A DNA stretch of 64,000 bases from Nocardioides oceani. GTDB taxonomy: Bacteria; Actinomycetota; Actinomycetes; Propionibacteriales; Nocardioidaceae. Within the stretch, counting starts at the first letter, position 1; every line of letters begins with the position of its first letter. Location: the NCBI RefSeq assembly GCF_030412965.1, contig NZ_JAUHJQ010000004.1, forward strand, positions 263,459-327,458, in the 5' to 3' direction. The translations under genes were made by a program, and so were the position numbers. Of this stretch, positions 57,333 to 64,000 are shown one piece after another. Below the pieces are notes generated by a model that saw nothing but the letters and a program-made list of their open reading frames with translations, searched no databases and was not told where the DNA came from.

Positions 57333-59618
57333 ATGCCCGGACACCGCTCGCTCGCCGACCAGCTGCGCAGCTGGCCCGACGAGCGCCTGTCCCGGCTCCT
57401 GCACGAGCGTCCCGATCTCGCCACTCCCGCCCCTCATGACTCCGGCCAGCTGGCGTCCCGCGCGGCCACTCGATCGTCCTTGATGCGTGCGCTCGACAGC
57501 CTCACGAGGCTCGAGCTCTGTGTCCTTGATGCCCTCGTCGTCGCAGGTCAAACCACACCCGCGGAACTCGTCACCCTGGTCCGTGCCGCACCGGAGTCCA
57601 CCACATCCGCGCTCGGCCGGCTGCTCGATCTCGCGCTGGCGTGGGAGTCGACCGGTGGGCTGCGCGCGCTGACCGGCGTCGCCGACGCCATGGCCGGGGT
57701 CCGCGGGGGCGGCACGAGCGGGCTCCACCCGCGCTCACCGGACGCCCCCGCCCCGGCCGAGGTGCAGCGGCGCCTGGCCGAGGTCTCGCCCGCGGCCCGC
57801 ACCCTGCTCGAGCACGTCGCCGAGCAGGGCGGCGAGGCGACCACGGGCACGTCGCGGCACCACGTCAGCGTCGCCGACGCCGCCACCCCTGCCGAGGAGC
57901 TGCTCGCCCGGCGCCTGCTGGTGCCCCGCAGCGGCGGCGTCGTCGTGCTGCCCGGCGAGGTCGGGCTGGCCCTGCGCGGGGGCACGACCACCCGCGAGCC
58001 GGTCGACGAGGTCCCGGAGGTGGTCACCTCCGAGCGCTCCGTCTCGCTGGTGGACCGGGCCGCGGCGGGCGCGGCCTTCGAGGTGGTGCGCCGCGTCGAG
58101 CTGCTCCTGGACCAGTGGGGCACCGCGCCGCCGACGGCCCTGCGCAGCGGCGGCCTGGGCGTGCGCGACCTCAAGGCGGCCGCGGTGCTGCTGCACGTGG
58201 ACGAGCCCACGGCGGCGCTGCTCGTCGAGGTGGCGTACGCCGCCGGGCTGGTCGCCACGACGGCCGACCGCGACGGCAATCCCGCGTGGGTGCCGACCGA
58301 CCTGTTCGACACCTGGTCGGGCCAGGAGCTCGCCGCACGCTGGACCGGCCTGGTGCGGGCCTGGCTGGACACCCCGCGGCTGCCGAGCCTGGTGGGGCAG
58401 CGCGACCCGCAGGGCAAGGCGTGGAACGCGCTCCAGCCCGAGCTCGCCTCCGCCACGGCCGCCGAGGCGCGCCGGATGGCGCTCGAGGCGCTGGCCGACC
58501 TGCCCGACGGCCGGGTGGTGGCCACCGGGACGGGCCCGCCGTCGGTGGTGGCCCGGGTCGCCTGGCTGCGGCCGCGCCGGCCCCGCACGCGTGCGGACCA
58601 GGTGGCCGCGGCGCTCGTCGAGGCCGCGGCGCTCGGGGTCGCCGGGCTCGGCGGCCTGGCGACGTACTCCCGCGCGCTGCTGGACGGCGAGGACTCGGCC
58701 CCGTCGCTCGCGGCGCTGCTGCCGGAGCCGGTCGACCACGTGCTGCTCCAGGCCGACCTCACCGCGGTGGCGCCGGGCCCGCTGGAGTCTGCGCTGGCGC
58801 GGCGGCTGCAGGTGGTGGCCGACGTGGAGTCGCGGGGCGGGGCGACGGTCTACCGGTTCACCCCCGGCTCGGTGCGCCGGGCGCTGGACTCGGGCTGGAC
58901 GGCGGTCGAGCTGCACGACTTCGTGGGGTCGGTCTCGCGGACACCGGTGCCGCAGCCGTTGACGTACCTGGTCGACGACACCGCGCGGACCTACGGCGCG
59001 GTCCGCGTGGGCGCGGTGGAGGCGTTCCTGCGCTCCGACGACACCTCCGCGCTGACCGAGCTGGAGCACCACCCCAAGGCGGCGGGTCTCGGGCTGCGCC
59101 GGATCGCGCCGACGGTGCTCGTGTCCACGACGCCGTTGGACGTCCTGCTCCCCCGGCTCCGCGAGCTCGGCGGCGCGCCGGTCGTCGAGGCGCCCGACGG
59201 CACGGTGCACGTCGCCCGGCCCGACGTGCTGCGCGCCCGGACCCCGAAGGACCGGCGCACTCCGTCCGGGAGCGCCCGCGCCGCCGCCCACCGGGCCGCC
59301 ACCGCGTCGGCGGTCGTCACCGCGATCCGCTCCGGGGACCGGGCCGCCTCCAGCCGCCCGGCCGCCGGGGCCGGGGGCGCCGGGGTCGCCCCGCTGTCGC
59401 CGAGCGGCTCGCTCGCCGCCCTCCGCGAGGCCGTCGAGTCACGGACCCCGGTGCTCATCGCCTACGTCGACAACCACGGCACCTCGACCGAGCGGGTCGT
59501 CGACCCGCAGTCGGTCGAAGGCGGCCAGCTGGTCGCGCACGACCACCGCAGCGACGACGTCCGGACCTTCGCCGTGCACCGGATCACGAGCGTCCGACCC
59601 GTTGAGGGCTCTCCGTAG
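57333..59618 (+). CDS. Helicase-associated domain protein
   Basis: A 761-residue protein without helicase motifs of its own. [27 protein letters not shown] at the start and [29 protein letters not shown] in the middle match the helicase-associated (Helicase_C_3/XPB-like) family. Residues 690-761 resemble a WYL-like domain. It neighbours xpb in many Actinomycetota, so a role in XPB-linked repair or transcription is likely, yet unproven. Confidence 0.8.
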   Translation: MPGHRSLADQLRSWPDERLSRLLHERPDLATPAPHDSGQLASRAATRSSLMRALDSLTRLELCVLDALVVAGQTTPAELVTLVRAAPESTTSALGRLLDLALAWESTGGLRALTGVADAMAGVRGGGTSGLHPRSPDAPAPAEVQRRLAEVSPAARTLLEHVAEQGGEATTGTSRHHVSVADAATPAEELLARRLLVPRSGGVVVLPGEVGLALRGGTTTREPVDEVPEVVTSERSVSLVDRAAAGAAFEVVRRVELLLDQWGTAPPTALRSGGLGVRDLKAAAVLLHVDEPTAALLVEVAYAAGLVATTADRDGNPAWVPTDLFDTWSGQELAARWTGLVRAWLDTPRLPSLVGQRDPQGKAWNALQPELASATAAEARRMALEALADLPDGRVVATGTGPPSVVARVAWLRPRRPRTRADQVAAALVEAAALGVAGLGGLATYSRALLDGEDSAPSLAALLPEPVDHVLLQADLTAVAPGPLESALARRLQVVADVESRGGATVYRFTPGSVRRALDSGWTAVELHDFVGSVSRTPVPQPLTYLVDDTARTYGAVRVGAVEAFLRSDDTSALTELEHHPKAAGLGLRRIAPTVLVSTTPLDVLLPRLRELGGAPVVEAPDGTVHVARPDVLRARTPKDRRTPSGSARAAAHRAATASAVVTAIRSGDRAASSRPAAGAGGAGVAPLSPSGSLAALREAVESRTPVLIAYVDNHGTSTERVVDPQSVEGGQLVAHDHRSDDVRTFAVHRITSVRPVEGSP

Positions 59619-59621
59619 ACT
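59616..59621 (+). promoter_or_regulatory. Candidate -10 box (leaderless) for CGNR gene
   Basis: TAGACT, overlapping the end of the previous gene, lies 6 bases before the GTG at 59628. Confidence 0.5.
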
Positions 59622-59627
59622 CGGCAG

Positions 59628-60152
59628 GTGGACTTCATCCGGTACGCCGAGCAGTCGGCCGCGCTGCTCAATGCGCAGCTCGACGACGTCGAGGCGCTGC
59701 GTGCCCACCTGGCCGCGCGGCCGTGGCTGCAGGAGCAGTGCACCGACCGCGACTGCATGCTGCTGCGCAAGCACCAGCGCGAGCTGCGGCCGGTCTTCGA
59801 GGCGTCCGCGGCCGGTGACGTCACCGGCGTGGTCGACGGCCTCAACGAGCTGATGGCGCGCCACCCGGTCAGCCCGCGGATCTCCGACCACGACGGCCAC
59901 CTCCACGTCCACGTCGCCAGCCGCACCGCCTCGGTGGCCGAGCTGCTCGTCGGCGAGTCGCTGCTCGGGCTGATGACGCTGGTCTGCGACCTCGGGCCGA
60001 ACCGGCTCGGCGTCTGCGCGGCCGCCCCGTGCCGCCAGGTGTACGTCGACACCTCCCCCAACCAGTCGCGCCGCTACTGCTCGGACCGCTGCTCCTCGCG
60101 GGCCAACGTGGCGGCGTACCGAGCCCGGCAGAAGGCAGTCGCCCCGGCATGA
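59628..60152 (+). CDS. CGNR-type zinc-finger protein
   Basis: A 174-residue protein. The N-terminal part is the ABATE-like helical domain. The C-terminus VCAAAPCRQVYVDTSPNQSRRYCSDRCSSRANVAAYRAR is a CGNR zinc finger with CSSR in place of CGNR. Such fingers probably bind DNA, and the family is thought to be regulatory. It lies between the helicase-associated gene and xpb and may regulate the latter. Confidence 0.8.
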   Translation: MDFIRYAEQSAALLNAQLDDVEALRAHLAARPWLQEQCTDRDCMLLRKHQRELRPVFEASAAGDVTGVVDGLNELMARHPVSPRISDHDGHLHVHVASRTASVAELLVGESLLGLMTLVCDLGPNRLGVCAAAPCRQVYVDTSPNQSRRYCSDRCSSRANVAAYRARQKAVAPA

Positions 60153-60159
60153 GCGCCGC

Positions 60160-61800
60160 ATGAACGACGGACCCCTCATCGTCCAGTCCGACAAGACCCT
60201 CCTCCTCGAGATCGACCACGAGCGGGCGGCCGACTGCCGCAAGGCGATCGCGCCGTTCGCCGAGCTCGAGCGGTCACCGGAGCACGTCCACACCTACCGG
60301 CTCACGCCGCTGGGGCTGTGGAACGCCCGGGCCGCCGGCCACGACGCCGAGCAGGTCGTCGACACGCTGCTGGAGTACAGCCGCTACGCCGTGCCGCACG
60401 CGCTGCTCGTCGACGTGGCCGAGACGATGGCGCGCTACGGCCGACTGCGGCTGGACAAGCACCCCACCCACGGCCTCGTGCTCACCTCGACCGACCGGCC
60501 GGTGCTGGAGGAGGTGCTGCGCGCCAAGAAGGTGCAGGGCATGCTCGGCGCCCGCATCGACGACGACACGGTGGTCGTGCACGCCTCGGAGCGCGGCAAC
60601 CTCAAGCAGGCGCTGCTGAAGATCGGCTGGCCCGCCGAGGACTTCGCCGGGTACGTCGACGGCGAGGCGCACCCGATCTCGCTGCTCGAGGACGACTGGA
60701 CGCTCCGCGACTACCAGCGCGACGCGGCCGAGTCGTTCTGGCACGGCGGGTCCGGCGTGGTCGTGCTGCCGTGCGGCGCCGGCAAGACGCTGGTCGGCGC
60801 GTCCGCGATGGCGCACGCGCAGGCGACCACGCTGATCCTGGTCACCAACACCGTCTCCGCGCGCCAGTGGAAGGACGAGCTGGTGCGTCGTACGTCGCTC
60901 ACCGAGGACGAGATCGGGGAGTACTCCGGGTCGGTCAAGGAGGTCCGGCCGGTCACCATCGCGACGTACCAGGTGCTCACCATGAAGCGGAAGGGCGTCT
61001 ACCCGCACCTCGAGCTGCTCGACGCGCGCGACTGGGGGCTCATCGTCTACGACGAGGTGCACCTGCTGCCCGCGCCGATCTTCCGGATGACCGCCAACCT
61101 GCAGGCGCGGCGACGGATCGGGCTGACCGCGACGCTCGTGCGCGAGGACGGCCGCGAGGGCGACGTGTTCTCCCTCATCGGGCCCAAGCGGTACGACGCG
61201 CCGTGGAAGGACATCGAGGCGCAGGGCTGGATCGCGCCGGCCGACTGCGTCGAGGTCCGGGTGACGCTCCCGACCGACGAGCGGCTGGTGTACGCCGTCG
61301 CCGAGCCCGAGGAGCGCTACCGGCTCGCCTCGTGCACGGCGGAGAAGACCCGCGTGGTCCGCGACATCGTCGCCTCCCACCCCGGGCAGCCGACGCTGGT
61401 GATCGGGCAGTACATCGAGCAGCTCGACGAGCTCGCCGCGTCCCTCGACGCCCCCGTCATCAAGGGCGACACCCCGGTCAAGGAGCGACAGCGGCTCTTC
61501 GACGCGTTCCGCTCCGGCGAGGTCGGGCTGCTCGTCGTCTCCAAGGTCGCGAACTTCTCCATCGACCTGCCCTCGGCCGAGGTCGCGATCCAGGTCTCCG
61601 GCTCCTACGGCTCGCGGCAGGAGGAGGCCCAGCGCCTCGGCCGGCTGCTGCGCCCCAAGTCGGAGGGGAAGACCGCGCACTTCTACACGATCGTCTCCCG
61701 CGACACCGTCGACGCCGACTTCGCCGCCAACCGGCAGCGCTTCCTCGCCGAGCAGGGGTACGCCTACCGGATCGTCGACGCCGAGGACCTCCCGGCCTGA
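60160..61800 (+). CDS. XPB-like DNA repair helicase
   Basis: A 546-residue superfamily 2 helicase of the XPB/ERCC3 type, a 3'-to-5' DNA translocase. The N-terminal 170 residues include a damage-recognition-like domain. Walker A is PCGAGKT (Lys near 209), motif II is DEVH (298-301), motif III LTATLVREDGREGD (with the RED element of XPB) and motif VI QRLGRLLRPK. It follows the CGNR gene by 7 bases. Bacterial XPB is linked to DNA repair, but its pathway is poorly known. Confidence 0.9.
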   Translation: MNDGPLIVQSDKTLLLEIDHERAADCRKAIAPFAELERSPEHVHTYRLTPLGLWNARAAGHDAEQVVDTLLEYSRYAVPHALLVDVAETMARYGRLRLDKHPTHGLVLTSTDRPVLEEVLRAKKVQGMLGARIDDDTVVVHASERGNLKQALLKIGWPAEDFAGYVDGEAHPISLLEDDWTLRDYQRDAAESFWHGGSGVVVLPCGAGKTLVGASAMAHAQATTLILVTNTVSARQWKDELVRRTSLTEDEIGEYSGSVKEVRPVTIATYQVLTMKRKGVYPHLELLDARDWGLIVYDEVHLLPAPIFRMTANLQARRRIGLTATLVREDGREGDVFSLIGPKRYDAPWKDIEAQGWIAPADCVEVRVTLPTDERLVYAVAEPEERYRLASCTAEKTRVVRDIVASHPGQPTLVIGQYIEQLDELAASLDAPVIKGDTPVKERQRLFDAFRSGEVGLLVVSKVANFSIDLPSAEVAIQVSGSYGSRQEEAQRLGRLLRPKSEGKTAHFYTIVSRDTVDADFAANRQRFLAEQGYAYRIVDAEDLPA

Positions 61801-61834
61801 GCGCTCGGCCGGCCCCGCTGCCTGCTGGGGGCCA

Positions 61835-61937
61835 CTCCGCGGCCTTTCCTGATGGTTCGCGGCCATGGCGATGGCCGCGAGGCTTCAGCATCCCAAGTTC
61901 ACTTGGGATGCTGAAGCTCCGCGGCCTTTCCTGACGG
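61835..61937. repeat. Palindromic element flanked by 21-bp direct repeats
   Basis: CTCCGCGGCCTTTCCTGAYGG occurs at 61835-61855 and 61917-61937 (one mismatch, 82-base period). Between them are GCGGCCAT-GGCG-ATGGCCGC (61859-61878) and a perfect 17-bp stem (61882-61898 with 61901-61917) with a two-base loop. The long stem is AT-richer than its surroundings. It may end xpb transcription, but its layout is that of a repeat element. Confidence 0.85.
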
Positions 61938-61990
61938 CCCGAGCCGTCTCACGCCCCCGCGACGAATCGGAGGAGAAGGGGCGGCGGTCC

Positions 61991-61996
61991 TAGGGT
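61991..61996 (+). promoter_or_regulatory. Candidate -10 box (leaderless) for serA
   Basis: TAGGGT lies 6 bases before the GTG at 62003. No ribosome binding site is visible. Confidence 0.55.
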
Positions 61997-62002
61997 CGGA
62001 CC

Positions 62003-63202
62003 GTGAAGGCACTGCTGCTGGAGAACATCCACCAGGTGGCCGTCGAGTCGCTCGAGGCCAAGGGGTACGAGGTCGAGCTGCTGTCGCGCTCGCTCTCGGA
62101 GGAGGAGCTGGTCGAGGCGCTGCCGGGCGTCTCGCTGCTCGGCATCCGCTCCAACACGAACGTCACTGCCACGGTGCTGGCCAACGCGCCGGACCTCCTG
62201 GCGATCGGCTGCTTCTGCATCGGCACCAACCAGGTCGACCTGGCGGCGGCCAGCGAGCGCGGCGTGGCGGTGTTCAACGCGCCGTACTCCAACACGCGCA
62301 GCGTCGTGGAGCTGGTCATCGGCGAGATCATCGCGCTGGCCCGCCGGCTGCCGGAGAAGATCGAGAAGATGCACGCCGGCGTGTGGGACAAGTCGGCCAA
62401 GGGCAGCCACGAGGTGCGCGGGCGGACGCTCGGCATCGTGGGATACGGCAACATCGGCACCCAGCTGTCGACGGTCGCCGAGGCGCTCGGCATGCGGGTG
62501 GTCTTCTTCGACACCGCCGACCGGCCGGCGCACGGCAACGCGCGGCGGATGTCGACGCTCGACGAGCTGCTCGCGGTCTCCGACGTGGTGAGCCTGCACA
62601 TCGACGGCCGGCCGGGCAACGCCGGCCTCTTCGGGCACGAGCAGTTCTCGAAGATGAAGCCGCGCGCGATGTTCGTCAACGCCGCCCGCGGGATGGTCGT
62701 CGACACCGAGTCGCTGCGCGAGCACATCCTGTCGGGCCACATCGCCGGCGCCGCGATGGACGTCTTCCCGGTCGAGCCCAAGGCGCAGGGCGATCCGTTC
62801 GAGTCGCCGCTGCGCGGCCTGGACAACGTCATCCTCACCCCTCATGTGGGCGGCTCGACCCAGGAGGCGCAGGAGGAGATCGGCTGGTTCGTCGCCGGCA
62901 AGCTCGCCGCGTTCGCCCTGCACGGCAGCACCGCGCTGTCGGTCAACCTCCCCGACGTCAACGTCCCCGAGCTGCGCTCGGGCCACCGGCTGGGCTTCCT
63001 GCACCGCAACGTCCCCGGCGTGCTGGCCCGGCTCAACGAGATGCTCGCCGAGCAGGGCGACAACGTCGTGCAGCAGCAGCTGGCCACGCGCGGCGAGGTG
63101 GGGTACGTCGTCACCGACGCCGCCGCGCCGCTCTCGGAGGGCTCGTTGGAACGGCTGGCCGCCTCCGAGAACGGCCTCTGGGTCCGCACCTGGTCCGCCT
63201 GA
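62003..63202 (+). CDS. serA: D-3-phosphoglycerate dehydrogenase
   Basis: A 399-residue NAD enzyme that starts serine synthesis. GIVGYGNIGTQLSTVAEALGMRVVFFD binds NAD, RGMVVDTESL carries the catalytic Arg, and LTPHVGGSTQEAQEEIG the catalytic His-Gly-Gly. A C-terminal ACT domain (about 330-399) may bind serine for feedback control. The length fits the E. coli-type form, not the long mycobacterial type. GTG start set by the TAGGGT box. Confidence 0.9.
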   Translation: MKALLLENIHQVAVESLEAKGYEVELLSRSLSEEELVEALPGVSLLGIRSNTNVTATVLANAPDLLAIGCFCIGTNQVDLAAASERGVAVFNAPYSNTRSVVELVIGEIIALARRLPEKIEKMHAGVWDKSAKGSHEVRGRTLGIVGYGNIGTQLSTVAEALGMRVVFFDTADRPAHGNARRMSTLDELLAVSDVVSLHIDGRPGNAGLFGHEQFSKMKPRAMFVNAARGMVVDTESLREHILSGHIAGAAMDVFPVEPKAQGDPFESPLRGLDNVILTPHVGGSTQEAQEEIGWFVAGKLAAFALHGSTALSVNLPDVNVPELRSGHRLGFLHRNVPGVLARLNEMLAEQGDNVVQQQLATRGEVGYVVTDAAAPLSEGSLERLAASENGLWVRTWSA

Positions 63203-63253
63203 GGCGTACGCCGCCGGGCGGCCGTCCCGCCTGACCGGTCGGCCGAGGTGTCC

Positions 63254-63697
63254 CTAGGCCGCTCCGGGCCTCGTCGGCACGCCGCCGGCGGCCAGCCACG
63301 CCTGGAACCCGCCGGCGAGGTCGGTGGCCCCGGACAGCCCGAGCCGCTGCAGCGTGGCGGCGCCGAGGCTCGAGCTGTAGCCCTCGTTGCAGACCACGAC
63401 GACCCGCCGCGACGGGTCGTGGTCGATGCCGGCCAGGCGGTGCGGGCAGGTCGGGTCGAGGCGCCACTCGAGCACGTTGCGGTCCACGACGACCGCGCCG
63501 GGCAGCCCGCCGTCGCGGTCGCGCTGCTCGACGGGGCGGGTGTCGACGACGAGGGCGCCGGCGGCGACAGCGGCCGCCAGGTCCTGCGGCCGGACCCGGT
63601 CGAGGTCGCGCCGGCACGCCTCGAGCAGCCCGTCGACCGCCGCCGGGGTCGGCGGGGTCGCCGCAGCGAGGGCCGCGACGGGCGCCTCGGTGGTCAC
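63254..63697 (-). CDS. Rhodanese-domain sulfurtransferase
   Basis: A 147-residue single-domain rhodanese. VDTRPVEQRDRDGGLPGAVVVDRNVLEWRL precedes the active-site loop VVCNEGYSSSLGA, with the sulfur-accepting Cys, and DLAGGFQAWLAAGG ends the fold. It would move sulfane sulfur between thiols. The GTG overlaps the stop of the upstream gene (GTGA), so both belong to one operon. Confidence 0.85.
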   Translation of the reverse strand: MTTEAPVAALAAATPPTPAAVDGLLEACRRDLDRVRPQDLAAAVAAGALVVDTRPVEQRDRDGGLPGAVVVDRNVLEWRLDPTCPHRLAGIDHDPSRRVVVVCNEGYSSSLGAATLQRLGLSGATDLAGGFQAWLAAGGVPTRPGAA

Positions 63698-64000
63698 GAC
63701 GTCGTCCGGCCGCCGGCGGGCCCGCCGACCGCGGAGCGGGGCAGCGGAGCGACGTCGGCGACCCGGCCGGGCCGGGCGGCGGCGTGACGCTGGCCCGGGC
63801 CCGGTCCGCTGCGGGCGGCCAGCGCGTCCGCGACCAGGCCGGTGACGGCGGCGTACACGCCCTTGTGGAGCAGGTCGACGGCGAGCTCGCCGCGCGGCCA
63901 CGTCTGCGGCGGGGCACCGACGCCGGTGGCGTTCTCGAGCACCTGGTCGGTCGTGAGGCGGATGACCGCGAACTTCGCCGAGGCGACCGGGCCGCGCAGC
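63694..64000 (-). CDS. Unidentified protein, 5' end outside window
   Basis: The last 102 residues of a gene that begins beyond the right edge. I do not recognise it. The visible part has VASAKFAVIRLTTDQVLENATG, TWPRGELAVDLLHKGVYAAVTGLVADALAA with one amphipathic or membrane-near helix, then a Pro/Gly/Arg-rich disordered end. It is cotranslated with the rhodanese gene. Confidence 0.6.
   Translation of the reverse strand, partial: LRGPVASAKFAVIRLTTDQVLENATGVGAPPQTWPRGELAVDLLHKGVYAAVTGLVADALAARSGPGPGQRHAAARPGRVADVAPLPRSAVGGPAGGRTTS

Overview
The window is bacterial chromosome with very high GC, dense gene packing, many GTG and some TTG starts, many 4-base start/stop overlaps and TANNNT -10 boxes placed 6-8 bases before start codons. 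Together with an actinobacterial gene set (infA-rpmJ-rpsM-rpsK-rpsD-rpoA-rplQ, DUF2530, DUF3027, a bacterial XPB helicase, long-tailed S3 and L17) this points to Actinomycetota, most likely Nocardioides or a close relative (Nocardioidaceae). The family assignment is inference from protein character, not from a search.

Region 1 (1-9.8 kb) is catabolic and transport: a truncated PAP2 phosphatase, an acyl-CoA dehydrogenase, an HSL-type esterase, a lipoprotein, a PucR-type regulator, and divergent from it a complete branched-chain-amino-acid-type ABC transporter (two ATPases, two permeases, binding lipoprotein). Region 2 (9.8-17.7 kb) is mixed housekeeping: an anchored EEP hydrolase, a kinase-fold protein, a ZIP-like transporter, an RsmC-type methyltransferase coupled to truA, a thioredoxin-reductase-like flavoprotein without its redox cysteines, and a PfkB kinase and GntR regulator that share one symmetric promoter.

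Region 3 (17.8-42.7 kb, all on the minus strand) is the large ribosomal cluster. In transcription order it runs rpsL-rpsG-fusA-tuf, trmB, rpsJ-rplC-rplD-rplW-rplB-rpsS-rplV-rpsC-rplP-rpmC-rpsQ-rplN-rplX-rplE-rpsZ-rpsH-rplF-rplR-rpsE-rpmD-rplO, secY-adk-map, terC behind a yybP-ykoY-like manganese riboswitch, an LLM flavin oxidoreductase, then infA-rpmJ-rpsM-rpsK-rpsD-rpoA-rplQ. The rpoA-rplQ gap carries two tandem 78-bp palindromic repeats and a further nested palindrome, which is unusual inside an essential operon.

Region 4 (42.9-62 kb) resembles a conserved actinobacterial neighbourhood (from memory, the Rv0861c-Rv0883c area of Mycobacterium tuberculosis): MarR and MFS exporter, purine permease, DUF2530, methyltransferase, DUF3027, a second MFS protein, a two-domain cold-shock protein, HAD phosphatase and a secreted subtilase. 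It continues with an overlapping PP2C-FHA-RDD/FHA-GGCT signalling operon, then a helicase-associated protein, a CGNR zinc-finger protein and the XPB helicase. A second palindromic repeat element separates XPB from serA (62.0 kb). The window ends with a rhodanese and the tail of an unidentified gene.

No rRNA, tRNA, CRISPR array, transposase or prophage was seen. The strongest candidates for new biology are the symmetric divergent leaderless promoter at 17.3 kb, the palindromic repeat elements at 18.5 and 61.9 kb, the PP2C/FHA operon without a kinase, and the CxxC-less reductase fused to a receiver-like domain.
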